64,000 nucleotides of DNA from Polaribacter sp. Hel1_85 (GCF_000766795.1 NZ_JPDS01000001.1:1369001-1433000), one strand, 5' to 3'; counted from the stretch's first letter, positions 27,208 through 35,177 are shown. Numbers and translations are program-made. Notes: a model not told the origin generated them from the letters alone.

Positions 27208-28305
27208 TTATATGTTTAACCACTGTTTAAATTCTGCTGCCTTATTTTTACTGATAATAATTTCTTCGGAAGTTTTAGATTGTAGCAAAATTTTAAGCTG
27301 ACTATTACCATATTTTATAATTTTATCTATGGCAGTAATACCGATAATAAACTGTCTGTTTGCTCTAAAAAATAAGGTTGCATCTAAGTTATTATACATA
27401 TCATCTAAACTTGCATTTGTGGTAGATCTTTTACCATCAAAACAAACTACATATGTAATTGTATTTTCTGTATAAACGTATGCAATATCTTTAATAGGAA
27501 TAGGCACTAACTCATTTCTAACATAAGTAAGAATTCTTTTTCTTGCAATTTCTGATGCTTCTTCTACAGGGTTTTCATCAGAAACCTCAACAACTTTTTC
27601 TTTATAAGAAACTAGGTCTGTGTTTAATTTTGATAGATTTACAACTTCAGAAGTTAAATTAGAATTTTTTAACTCTAATTGTTTTTCATAAGCGCTACCA
27701 ATAACTCTTACTGCTAAAAAAGACAAAACAATAACCAAAGCTCCCATGATTAAAAAAATTAGATAGAAGTTGTTTTTTAAAGCATCCATTTGCACATTAA
27801 TACTATTAATATTTACATTGGCTGCAACTATTAAATCTGAATTTTTTATAGGTGAAATATGAATAACTTCTGATGAATTTATTGTTTCTAAATCAGATTT
27901 TCTTTTCACTAATAAATCATACAAATCATCAGAATTATTTTTCTCTTTTAAAGATGACAACAACGTTTGATTAGAATTTACCTGCTGTCCTACTTTTGTA
28001 ATATCTGGATGACAAACTTCTTTTCCTCCCCAATTAAAAACGCTAACAAACCAACTATCTCTGTTAGAATTTGAAATAATTTTTTGAATGTTTTTTACAA
28101 CTTCCTCTTTTTTTATACCAGAAGAAAGCTGAAAATCTATAGATTTTGCAAGTTCATTTGCTTCTCTTTTACTAGATTCTACTTGTACTTCTATTAATTG
28201 ATTTGCACTTACTTTTATAAAATATTGTGATGCAATAGCAGCAATCAATAAAAAAATAACTGCAATAGATAAGAAAGTTAAAAAGTATAGTTTGTCTTTT
28301 TTCAT
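27208..28305 (-). CDS. Membrane-bound sensor with LytTR DNA-binding domain
   Basis: A 365-residue one-component regulator. TM1 is at about 9-30. A periplasmic sensor of about 145 residues follows, resembling a single Cache domain (SWFVSVFNWGGKEVCHPDI). TM2 is at about 178-200. A linker helix is followed by a LytTR domain (about 258-362; YVRNELVPIPIKDIAYVYTENT, FFRANRQFIIGITAIDKI). It likely senses a periplasmic ligand and controls nearby genes from the membrane. It is divergent from the plus-strand OB-fold operon and upstream of the minus-strand one, so it sits between two related operons. Confidence 0.87.
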   Translation of the reverse strand: MKKDKLYFLTFLSIAVIFLLIAAIASQYFIKVSANQLIEVQVESSKREANELAKSIDFQLSSGIKKEEVVKNIQKIISNSNRDSWFVSVFNWGGKEVCHPDITKVGQQVNSNQTLLSSLKEKNNSDDLYDLLVKRKSDLETINSSEVIHISPIKNSDLIVAANVNINSINVQMDALKNNFYLIFLIMGALVIVLSFLAVRVIGSAYEKQLELKNSNLTSEVVNLSKLNTDLVSYKEKVVEVSDENPVEEASEIARKRILTYVRNELVPIPIKDIAYVYTENTITYVVCFDGKRSTTNASLDDMYNNLDATLFFRANRQFIIGITAIDKIIKYGNSQLKILLQSKTSEEIIISKNKAAEFKQWLNI

Positions 28306-28414
28306 GCCCGTTTTTCAATGTTGAAATATACCATTATTCTTTTTCTTTTTACGATTGATTATTCCTATTTAAGTCTTATTTTTCGGCTTTAGACACTTTT
28401 TTAAGCAAATTAAT

Positions 28415-28441
28415 GGTTACATTTAGTTTCTTTGAGTTAGC
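28415..28441 (+). promoter_or_regulatory. Candidate LytTR operator for the second OB/YceI/DUF5777 operon
   Basis: Three similar heptamers, GGTTACA (28415), AGTTTCT (28425) and AGTTAGC (28435), are spaced 10 bases apart. TTTAGTTTCTTT at 28422-28433 is identical to the motif upstream of the cytochrome operon. The ATG at 28457 is 23 bases beyond that motif. Confidence 0.5.
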
Positions 28442-28456
28442 TTTCTAATTCAGTTT

Positions 28457-28894
28457 ATGAAGAAAAAAAACACTTTTTTTTACATTATAATTGTCGTTTT
28501 ACTTTTAGTAAATGGCTATTATTATGTGCTTCCATATTTTAAAAACGCTAACAAAAACTTAGAGTTAGTGGCTTCTGAAGCTTCTATTAATTCTAATGAT
28601 TTAATAGATTCTTATATTTTAAGTGAAGAAAAAACGGATAAACTTTATTCAGGAAAAATTATAGAAGTAACTGGCTTTGTAAAGGAAGTTACTTTTTTAA
28701 ATAATAGAAATACCGTAATATTGTATAGCCAGAATAAAACTTCTGGAATTATTTGCGACATACATCCAAGTCAAATTGAAAAAGTAAAAAATTTAAAAGA
28801 ACATCAAAAAATTATTGTAAAAGGTATTTGTAAAGGCTTTTTAAAAGATGTTGTATTGTTAAATTGTTATATAGATTTAAAACTGAATGAATAA
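28457..28894 (+). CDS. OB-fold (tRNA_anti-like) membrane-anchored protein (copy 2)
   Basis: A 145-residue protein with an N-terminal TM helix (about 7-26) and the same OB-fold as copy 1: KIIEVTGFVKEVTFLNNRNTVIL and HQKIIVKGICKGFLKDVVLLNCYI. It opens the second operon, 151 bases from the divergent LytTR gene, and overlaps the YceI start by 8 bases. There is no cytochrome gene in this copy of the operon. Confidence 0.85.
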   Translation: MKKKNTFFYIIIVVLLLVNGYYYVLPYFKNANKNLELVASEASINSNDLIDSYILSEEKTDKLYSGKIIEVTGFVKEVTFLNNRNTVILYSQNKTSGIICDIHPSQIEKVKNLKEHQKIIVKGICKGFLKDVVLLNCYIDLKLNE

Positions 28895-29432
28895 AATTTT
28901 ACCTTTCTTTTTATTACTCATTTTACTGACTGGTTTCAGCTCTGAAGAAAATCAGTTTATTGCAAGACAAGGGCACGTTTCTTTCTTTTCTTATGCTTCG
29001 ATGGAAAATATCGAGGCACAAAACAATCAAGTTTTAAGTATTTTAGATCTTAGAAATAAAAAAATAGCAGTAAGTATGTTAATGCGTGCTTTTGTATTTA
29101 AAAAGGATTTAATGTACGAGCATTTTAATGAGAGTTATATTGAATCTGACATTTATCCAAAAGCAACTTTTGAAGGAAATATATTAGATTTTGAATCTTC
29201 TTTAGAAAAGCAAACCAAAATTGTTAGAGGTAACTTAACCATACATGGAAACACAAAAGAAATAGACATAAAAACGACTATAGAAAAGATAAATGGAACC
29301 TACCTTCTTTCTGGCGAATACAATGTATTTGTAAAAGATTTCGACATTAAAATTCCACCTATTTTATCTAGTAATATTGCAAAAATGATTACTATAAAAT
29401 TCAGATTTCAATACCAGTCTTATGAAGAATAA
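28887..29432 (+). CDS. YceI family periplasmic lipid-binding protein (copy 2)
   Basis: A 181-residue protein, the same length as copy 1, with an N-terminal signal-like hydrophobic stretch ending near FSSEE. The YceI fold is seen in GHVSFFSYASMENIEAQNN, ESDIYPKATFEGNILDF and GNLTIHGNTKEIDI. It overlaps its neighbours on both sides (8 and 11 bases), so translation is coupled. It probably binds a long isoprenoid or fatty ligand. Confidence 0.9.
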   Translation: MNKILPFFLLLILLTGFSSEENQFIARQGHVSFFSYASMENIEAQNNQVLSILDLRNKKIAVSMLMRAFVFKKDLMYEHFNESYIESDIYPKATFEGNILDFESSLEKQTKIVRGNLTIHGNTKEIDIKTTIEKINGTYLLSGEYNVFVKDFDIKIPPILSSNIAKMITIKFRFQYQSYEE

Positions 29433-30324
29433 AAAAATATATCCGCTATTTGTAGTATTGTTTTTCCTTACAAACTCTTCTTTAATCGCACAGAGTTTGT
29501 TAGATAAATTAGATTCTGAATTCCCAGACAAACCTGTATATGAAATAGCTACTTTTAAAATGACGAGAATTGGTTTAGGTCATTCTATAGAAACGCGTAA
29601 AAAAGGTGCTTTAGAAATTTCTCTGTATAATCGTTATTGGAATATTCCTAATTTTGGAGGAGAACGTTTTTTAGCTGATAAAGTAAGTACACGTTATGGT
29701 TTAGAATATGCGTTTTTAGATAATTTTACAGTAGGTTTTGGATATACTAATTTTGATAAAATTTCTGATGGTTATTTAAAATATCGACTTTTAAAACAGC
29801 AAAAAGGGTCTAAAAAAACACCAATTTCTATCACCTTATTACAAACAATATCAAATAGAAAAACAACAAATACAGGTCTTTATGGTAAAGAAACTTCTAC
29901 AAATAATAACGCTTTTACAAGTCAGGTTTTAATTGCAAGAAAATTTAATCCAGATCTTTCAATACAAATTACACCTACTTTTATTTATAACACTGCAACA
30001 GCAACAAACGATGACCCAAATACTCAATTTGCAATTGGTTTTGGTGGAAGACACAAAATTGGTGGTCATGCTTCTGTTGTGTCTGAATATTATTATGTTG
30101 CAAACCCATTAAAATCTATAGATACTTATAATGCTTTTATGGTTGGTGTAAATTGGGAATTAAGCCATTTATTATTACAATTTCATATAACAAATGCACG
30201 TAATTATGCAGAAGATACTTTTATAACAAAAACGACACATAACTTTAATTTTAAAGACCCAAATTTACATTTTGGCTTTAATGCGACTTTTGTATTGCAT
30301 ACTAAAAAGAAAAAATTGAAGTAA
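29422..30324 (+). CDS. DUF5777 beta-barrel outer-membrane protein (copy 2)
   Basis: A 300-residue protein with a signal peptide (cut near SLIAQ). It aligns with copy 1 throughout: FKMTRIGLGHSIETRKKGALE, LEYAFLDNFTVGFGYTNFDKISDGYLKYRLLKQQKGSKK and the C-terminal barrel end HFGFNATFVLHT. The gene ends just before cassette element A2. Confidence 0.8.
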   Translation: MKNKKIYPLFVVLFFLTNSSLIAQSLLDKLDSEFPDKPVYEIATFKMTRIGLGHSIETRKKGALEISLYNRYWNIPNFGGERFLADKVSTRYGLEYAFLDNFTVGFGYTNFDKISDGYLKYRLLKQQKGSKKTPISITLLQTISNRKTTNTGLYGKETSTNNNAFTSQVLIARKFNPDLSIQITPTFIYNTATATNDDPNTQFAIGFGGRHKIGGHASVVSEYYYVANPLKSIDTYNAFMVGVNWELSHLLLQFHITNARNYAEDTFITKTTHNFNFKDPNLHFGFNATFVLHTKKKKLK

Positions 30325-30341
30325 AAGAGGTGTTTTCACTC

Positions 30342-30424
30342 TTGATTTTCTAGCTCAAAAAACCTAACTTCGCTAACGCCGATTATAAGTCATTAAAACG
30401 AATCATAATCGTCTTAAGTTGTGT
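30342..30424. repeat. Palindromic cassette-boundary element A2
   Basis: It carries CCTAACTTCGCTAACGCCG (30363-30381) and TTATAAGTCA exactly as in A1. The inverted arms CGATTAT and ATAATCG are 7-bp perfect. It ends in CTTAAGTTGTGTG, against GTCACACAAC beyond the next gene. Confidence 0.7.
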
Positions 30425-30462
30425 GTCATATTACCAAACAACCAAAATCAAGAAAAATAAAT

Positions 30463-31659
30463 ATGTTTAGTTGGTTCAAGAAAAAAGAAAAAATAGAAAA
30501 TCCGATTGAAATTTCCGTTACTGGAATAAATCCTCAAACTGAAAATGAGTTTCTATTTTATAATTTTGTAGAAATGACTTTTGCTCCTCATTTACAAAAA
30601 TGGCACGAAAAAGCAAAGTCAAATGGAATTAAATTTAAACCTCAATACGAGAAAGCGATAAAGCAGAAAACTGAAACATCTAAATTTAAAAATCCACATA
30701 GTTTTCCAAAATATTTTAACAATAAATTTGACTATATCGGGTTTCAATTTTTAAGTGGTACAGAAGATATTTTGAGTGCTTTTCAAATCGGAACTCATTT
30801 TATAATTAATGACAAAATAGTGTATTCTACAAAATATGACTTTCGTGTTCCAAAATATATTTCAAATCAAAAAGAGTTCCAAGAAAATTTGGATATTTTA
30901 GAAATTGATAATGAATTTTTAAACGATTTTTCATTTGAAGATGTTTGGGATTCACTTGATTTAAAAATCTCTTTCAACAACAATTTATTAGTTTGTTGGA
31001 ATAATGAAATTGAGATATTAGAAAAGATTCTAATTGAGAATAAAATAGACGATTATAACATAAAGTATATAAAAATTAGAGAAATTGCAAAAGACAATAA
31101 CCTTCCTGATTTAATAGATAGTTTATTGGAACATTTTGAATCTGAATTAACTTTAAAAAATGATCTTTCTATAATTTGTCCAACTCTTGCTCTTGAATTT
31201 GAGGATATTGGTATTATCTTAAGTAAATATATTCATAGTTTAAATTCTAACAAAAAAATTGCTTCTAAACCAATTCAAAATAAGACAAAAAAAGACAAAC
31301 CATATTTAACACTAACAAGTATAGAAGTAAAAAACGAAAATTTTGATATAATTAAAAAGTATTCGATTTCAAAAACACAATTGAAACAGTTAGATATTAA
31401 TAAAAAAGGATTTATATTCACAGGAGATATTACAACTGAACGAGATACTGCAAAGGGATTTATTGAACAAAACGGAGGAATAATAAAATCTGGAATGAGT
31501 AGTAAATTAGATTATATTGTTATTGGAGCTGACTTTGGTTGGTCAAAAATTCAAAAAGTCAAAGAATTTAATGAAAACAAAAACTGTAAAATAAGAATAT
31601 TAACGAATTCGGATTTTGAATATCTGAAAAAAAAATACGTCACACAACACCGTATATAA
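30463..31659 (+). CDS. Cassette-borne protein with C-terminal BRCT domain
   Basis: The better start is the ATG at 30463 (MFSWFKKKEKIENP), giving 398 residues; an in-frame ATG/GTG-type start near 30421 would lie in the boundary repeat. The first 300 residues are soluble and unrecognised (FDYIGFQFLSGTEDILSAFQIGTHF). About 320-398 is a BRCT domain: GFIFTGDITTERDTAKGFIEQNGGIIKSGMSSKLDYIVIG, close to the BRCT of NAD-dependent DNA ligase. There is no ligase domain. The C-terminal YVTQHRI and the stop are coded by palindrome B2. It may bind a phosphorylated or DNA-end partner, which is inference. Confidence 0.7.
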   Translation: MFSWFKKKEKIENPIEISVTGINPQTENEFLFYNFVEMTFAPHLQKWHEKAKSNGIKFKPQYEKAIKQKTETSKFKNPHSFPKYFNNKFDYIGFQFLSGTEDILSAFQIGTHFIINDKIVYSTKYDFRVPKYISNQKEFQENLDILEIDNEFLNDFSFEDVWDSLDLKISFNNNLLVCWNNEIEILEKILIENKIDDYNIKYIKIREIAKDNNLPDLIDSLLEHFESELTLKNDLSIICPTLALEFEDIGIILSKYIHSLNSNKKIASKPIQNKTKKDKPYLTLTSIEVKNENFDIIKKYSISKTQLKQLDINKKGFIFTGDITTERDTAKGFIEQNGGIIKSGMSSKLDYIVIGADFGWSKIQKVKEFNENKNCKIRILTNSDFEYLKKKYVTQHRI

Positions 31660-31773
31660 TTTATTGCTAGTTCTAGCCTACTTACGAAAATCCTCGCGAA
31701 TTTTCTATTCGGTTTTTATTTGCTAAATTAGGTGCTTAAACCACGCAACAAACCATATACAAACACGTTACCT
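31638..31773. repeat. Large imperfect palindrome B2 (cassette boundary)
   Basis: It starts CGTCACACAACACCGTATAT and ends CATATACAAACACGTTACC. Inner hairpins include GCTAGTTCTAGC and GAAAATCCTCGCGAATTTTC. The reverse complement of its right end aligns with its left end around GTATAT...TTTATTGC / GTATAT...TTTGTTGC. Confidence 0.65.
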
Positions 31774-31789
31774 ATAATTAAAACAAAAA

Positions 31790-32344
31790 ATGATGAAAAA
31801 AAAGCTATTTAATCCGATTTTAATAACTCTCTTTACTTTTATGCTTTTTAGTTGTGAAAGTGATGATAATATAAATAATGAAGTTGAATTGTACACTGGA
31901 AGATATAAAATCATATCGTTTAAATCTAATACTGAGGTTGATTTAAATAATGACAATATTTCTTCTGAAGAACTTACAAACGAAATAAATTCATTTGATT
32001 TGAATGATTTGGAAATTAAGCCAAACTTAATTTCATTCTTCTTTCCAAAAACTTGGATTTCTTTTCAATATCCAAGTAGTCCAGAAGGGAGCATAGAGTT
32101 TATTGGTTATGGTTTTGGAACTAACTTTGAATATGAGGACAATTTATTTTCTTTAAAAGAAAAAAGTTATATAGAGGAATCTTATATCGATAATGTAGAG
32201 AGTAATAAAAATGTAACAATTAACTGTAATTTAATTGTAATTGATGATAATCATATAAAAACATCTATCTCTAAAGAATACTATGATTTTAATTCAAATA
32301 ATTGGGTTCTATTAAATATTGACGTGATATATGAAAAACAATAA
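31790..32344 (+). CDS. Cassette-borne lipoprotein of unknown function
   Basis: A 184-residue protein with a lipoprotein signal peptide and lipobox (LFSC, Cys22). The mature part is acidic with probable beta strands (YTGRYKIISFKSNTEVDL, WISFQYPSSPEGSIEFIGYGFG), a lipocalin-like feel common in Bacteroidota lipoproteins, but no family is recognised. It is alone between palindromes B2 and B3, which is the cassette pattern. Confidence 0.7.
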   Translation: MMKKKLFNPILITLFTFMLFSCESDDNINNEVELYTGRYKIISFKSNTEVDLNNDNISSEELTNEINSFDLNDLEIKPNLISFFFPKTWISFQYPSSPEGSIEFIGYGFGTNFEYEDNLFSLKEKSYIEESYIDNVESNKNVTINCNLIVIDDNHIKTSISKEYYDFNSNNWVLLNIDVIYEKQ

Positions 32345-32443
32345 AACAAGTCCGTAGTAATATTTAGCTATATAATCTAAAAATCAATTTACTTTAACTG
32401 ATTTTGAATAATATTATATCTTTCGAGAAAATATAAAAAACTA

Positions 32444-32646
32444 CAGGTAACAATGTGTATATTTAATGCGGAGTTTAGTGTTTAATTCAAAGTGTTGTTT
32501 ATTTTTACTAAGTCCGTCAAATCATTTTGATTTGACTTTCTAACAAAAAAAGGTAAAGGCAAACAAAATGCTTTGCCTCGTGCTAAATTGAAAGTTTTCT
32601 GACTTTCTATTTCCGCACTAACAATACACGAAACGTTAGCGAATCA
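32444..32646. repeat. Large imperfect palindrome B3 (cassette boundary)
   Basis: This fills most of the 317-base gap after the lipoprotein gene. The left arm GTAACAATGTGTATATTTAA pairs approximately with the right arm through GTGTAT and AATGCGGA/AGTGCGGA; the right end is AATACACGAAACGTTAGCG. The inner part has the inverted segments GTCAAATCATTTTGATTTGAC, AGGCAAA/TTTGCCT and GAAAGTTTTCTGACTTTC. The 99 bases before it hold nothing that I recognise. Confidence 0.65.
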
Positions 32647-32661
32647 CAAAAAATTGAATTA

Positions 32662-33075
32662 TTAAATCCTTTTTTCAAAATATCCTTTTAGGAAAACTAC
32701 TTGTGCAATTATCATCAATCCAAAGAAAAACATAGCATATAAAACGGTGTTTGAAACTGAAAATGATTCAAATAAATTAGGTATTTGAATTTTATCAAAG
32801 AAAGAAAAATCGAGTTTAGGAAGTTGTATAGTATTTTCTTTCATCTGTTTAAAAGGCACAAATATTGCCACTAATAATAAACCTATAATTAAGAACCATC
32901 CTTTTTTAGTAATTAAAGCTTTTGGAGTAAAAACCGAAGATTTAGAAGTACTTTCTTCTAAAATACTTTGCATTATAAATGCCGTAAAATCTAAAGATGG
33001 TTTTTCTTGCGGAATCTCTTTTACATACTTTTTTGCAAAAGTATGTAATTCTTCTATATGTTTATTTTCTTCCAT
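32662..33075 (-). CDS. Membrane partner of ECF sigma factor (putative anti-sigma)
   Basis: A 137-residue protein with two TM helices (about 71-88 and 113-131) and a cytosolic N-terminus of 65 residues (HIEELHTFAKKYVKEIPQEKPSLDF). It lacks a zinc-binding HxxxCxxC motif. Because it overlaps the sigma gene by 14 bases and has a cytosol-to-membrane layout, an anti-sigma or signal-transmitting role is likely. That is inferred from position. Confidence 0.6.
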   Translation of the reverse strand: MEENKHIEELHTFAKKYVKEIPQEKPSLDFTAFIMQSILEESTSKSSVFTPKALITKKGWFLIIGLLLVAIFVPFKQMKENTIQLPKLDFSFFDKIQIPNLFESFSVSNTVLYAMFFFGLMIIAQVVFLKGYFEKRI

Positions 33076-33646
33076 AATTACTTATAATTTCTGGTTCAAC
33101 ATTTTCTTTTACAATTGCTAATAATTTTTTTCTAGCTCTGTGTAACTTTACTTTTATATTGGCTTCAGAAAATTGAGTTACTTCAATAATTTCTTTCAAA
33201 CTTAATTCATCATAATAAAACATCCAAATTATAGAACGTTCTTCTTCTGGTAATTTATCTAAACAATTACTCATAATTTTAGCACGTTCTTTTCTTTCTA
33301 TTCCTTCTAAAATATTTTCGACAGATTGTATTTGATTGAACGTAATTTCGTTAATCTCTAACGTGTTATTATTATTTTTATTCTTTTTTATAGCGTCTAA
33401 ACTTGCATGATATGCAATTCGATACAACCAAGTAGAGAATTTTGAATCTCCTTTAAATTTACTTAAATTTTTATAAGCCTTTATAAATGTATCTTGACTA
33501 ATTTCTTCTGCTTCTTCCCTATTCTTTGTCATCTTTAACGCCAAACTATACACCATATTCTTATACGCATCAACAAGATAAGCAAACGCGTTTGTATCTC
33601 CATTGATGACTTTTGTAATATATAGTTGGTCGTTGTTGTTAGTCAT
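33062..33646 (-). CDS. RNA polymerase ECF-type sigma-70 factor
   Basis: A 194-residue sigma factor. Region 2 is about 25-95 (YKNMVYSLALKMTKNREEAEEISQDTFIKAYKNLSKF, FSTWLYRIAYHASLDAIKK). Region 4 is about 125-180 (CLDKLPEEERSIIWMFYYDELSLKEI, VKLHRARKKL). It redirects RNA polymerase to stress-type promoters. Its own putative promoter (33653-33682) would start transcription at or next to the ATG, so the mRNA may be leaderless. The same promoter sequence faces the DUF6249 gene. Confidence 0.93.
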   Translation of the reverse strand: MTNNNDQLYITKVINGDTNAFAYLVDAYKNMVYSLALKMTKNREEAEEISQDTFIKAYKNLSKFKGDSKFSTWLYRIAYHASLDAIKKNKNNNNTLEINEITFNQIQSVENILEGIERKERAKIMSNCLDKLPEEERSIIWMFYYDELSLKEIIEVTQFSEANIKVKLHRARKKLLAIVKENVEPEIISNYGRK

Positions 33647-33652
33647 TTTATC

Positions 33653-33682
33653 TTTGACGAGCGCTTATATAAATAGGTTACA
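33653..33682 (-). promoter_or_regulatory. ECF sigma promoter for the sigma gene (autoregulation)
   Basis: On the minus strand TGTAACC (33682-33676), a 15-base spacer, then TCGTCAAA (33660-33653). It is identical in both boxes and in spacing to the divergent promoter at 33715. A 'GTAAC...CGTC' layout is typical for Bacteroidota ECF factors. Confidence 0.75.
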
Positions 33683-33714
33683 CATTTTATTAAAAAAATA
33701 TTTTTTAATTTTTC

Positions 33715-33744
33715 TGTAACCTTTATTTAAATGTTATCGTCAAA
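33715..33744 (+). promoter_or_regulatory. ECF sigma promoter for the DUF6249 gene
   Basis: TGTAACC (33715-33721), N15, TCGTCAAA (33737-33744). The predicted leader is about 40 bases before the ATG at 33793. It is the mirror of the sigma gene promoter. Confidence 0.75.
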
Positions 33745-33792
33745 GCTACAAACACAATAAAATTAATCATTTAAACTTTAAAATAAAAAATT

Positions 33793-34173
33793 ATGGAAGT
33801 AGCAGTTTTAGCAGTAATATTTGGAAGCATCTTTGGCATATTCTATTTATACTTTTCTACAAGAAACAAAGAACGTTTAGCATTAATAGAAAAAGGAGTT
33901 GATGCTAGTATATTTATGAAAGGTGCTACAAAAAACGCAGCTCCTTTCTGGAAAGTTTTAATACTAAACCTTGGTTTATTAGCAATGGGAATTGGAGTAG
34001 GAATCCTTTTAGGAACCTTATTAAGTTACCATTTTGGTTATAATGGTTCTTGGCAAAACAGACCAGAAAACGCAATAGATTCTGGGGTTTTCTATGCAGC
34101 ATCAATATTTTTATGTGCTGGTGGAGCTTTATTAATAGGCTTTAATCAAACTAAAAAATTAGACAGAGAGTAA
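33793..34173 (+). CDS. DUF6249-like small membrane protein
   Basis: A 126-residue inner-membrane protein with three TM segments (about 3-20, 53-77, 97-117). NKERLALIEKGVDASIF is the usual conserved cytosolic stretch after the first helix. The function is unknown. It is divergent from the ECF sigma gene and preceded by a perfect copy of the sigma promoter, so it is a likely regulon member or part of the sensing system. Confidence 0.8.
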   Translation: MEVAVLAVIFGSIFGIFYLYFSTRNKERLALIEKGVDASIFMKGATKNAAPFWKVLILNLGLLAMGIGVGILLGTLLSYHFGYNGSWQNRPENAIDSGVFYAASIFLCAGGALLIGFNQTKKLDRE

Positions 34174-34247
34174 CTCTTTATTAGAATATAGTTGTAGGCA
34201 ATACAACCAAAGTTACGTTAATGAATAATTCAATAAAAAATCAACAT

Positions 34248-35177
34248 ATGAAATTAATAAATCATCTTTTATTATTATTTATTTTTACAACTTTGATTAG
34301 TTGTAATAAATCAAGTATACAAGAAGGTCGACAATCTACTCAAGAAAAAAATCAATCAATAGATTCTATAAAAACAGAGAATGTAACTTTCGAGAGTGAA
34401 GGAATTAAACTGGCAAGTACAATTTATAGTCCTAAAAATCCTCACTCTGCTATTGTCATTGTTCACGGTTCTGACCAAGTACCTCGAATGACTAAATTTG
34501 CTAAACGATTAGCTCAAAATGATATTTTGGTATTAACTTATGATAAACGCGGAGTTGGAGAGTCTGGTGGAATTTATGCTGGACCTCAAGTAGGTACAAA
34601 TAACATCAGCTTTGAAAATCTAAATTTATTAGCAAAAGATGCAAGTTCAGCTGTTAACGTAATTCATAAAATGAAAGAAGATTTACCTATTGGACTTATA
34701 GGTGCAAGTCAAGCGGGGTGGATAATTCCTATTGTTGCAAACAAAAACCCATTAGTAGAATTTATGGTTTTATTAAGTAGTCCTACAATAACTACTCTTG
34801 AACAATTAAGGTTTCAGTTTTATACAAATGGAAGAACAGATTTTTGGGAAAATCACACAGAAGAAGACGCACGCGAACATATAAAAAATGACTCTGACAG
34901 ATATCAATTTAAAGCTACAGACCCCAAAGACGCTCTGAAAACTCTTTCAATTCCTGGCCTTTGGCTTTTCGGTGAAAAAGATATTCAAATTCCTGTAAAA
35001 ATGTGTATAGAACAACTCAACACTCTAAAATTAAAAAATAAACCTTTCGAATATGTTTTGTTTCCATCATTAGGGCACAATACCAATAAAAAGGAACCAA
35101 TAGACATTTCGGTTAATTGGATTAAACAAAAGTCATTGAACATTAGGAGTGGTAAGGAGAAAAACATATTAAAGTAA
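34248..35177 (+). CDS. Lipoprotein alpha/beta-hydrolase (serine esterase-like)
   Basis: The start is best set at the ATG at 34248, which gives a clean lipoprotein signal (LLFIFTTLISC, Cys19) rather than the upstream ATG at 34221. Alpha/beta-hydrolase motifs are IVIVHGSDQVPRMTKFA (oxyanion region), GASQAG (nucleophile Ser about 154), FGEKDIQIP (Asp) and LGHNTN (His about 277). Substrate is unknown. GTTGTAGGCAATACAACC lies upstream and palindrome B4 lies downstream, so it fits the cassette pattern. Confidence 0.82.
   Translation: MKLINHLLLLFIFTTLISCNKSSIQEGRQSTQEKNQSIDSIKTENVTFESEGIKLASTIYSPKNPHSAIVIVHGSDQVPRMTKFAKRLAQNDILVLTYDKRGVGESGGIYAGPQVGTNNISFENLNLLAKDASSAVNVIHKMKEDLPIGLIGASQAGWIIPIVANKNPLVEFMVLLSSPTITTLEQLRFQFYTNGRTDFWENHTEEDAREHIKNDSDRYQFKATDPKDALKTLSIPGLWLFGEKDIQIPVKMCIEQLNTLKLKNKPFEYVLFPSLGHNTNKKEPIDISVNWIKQKSLNIRSGKEKNILK

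Noticed and set aside
30421..30462. Upstream start for the BRCT protein
   Set aside because: These codons lie in the boundary repeat and have no signal of coding; the ATG at 30463 begins a normal soluble N-terminus.
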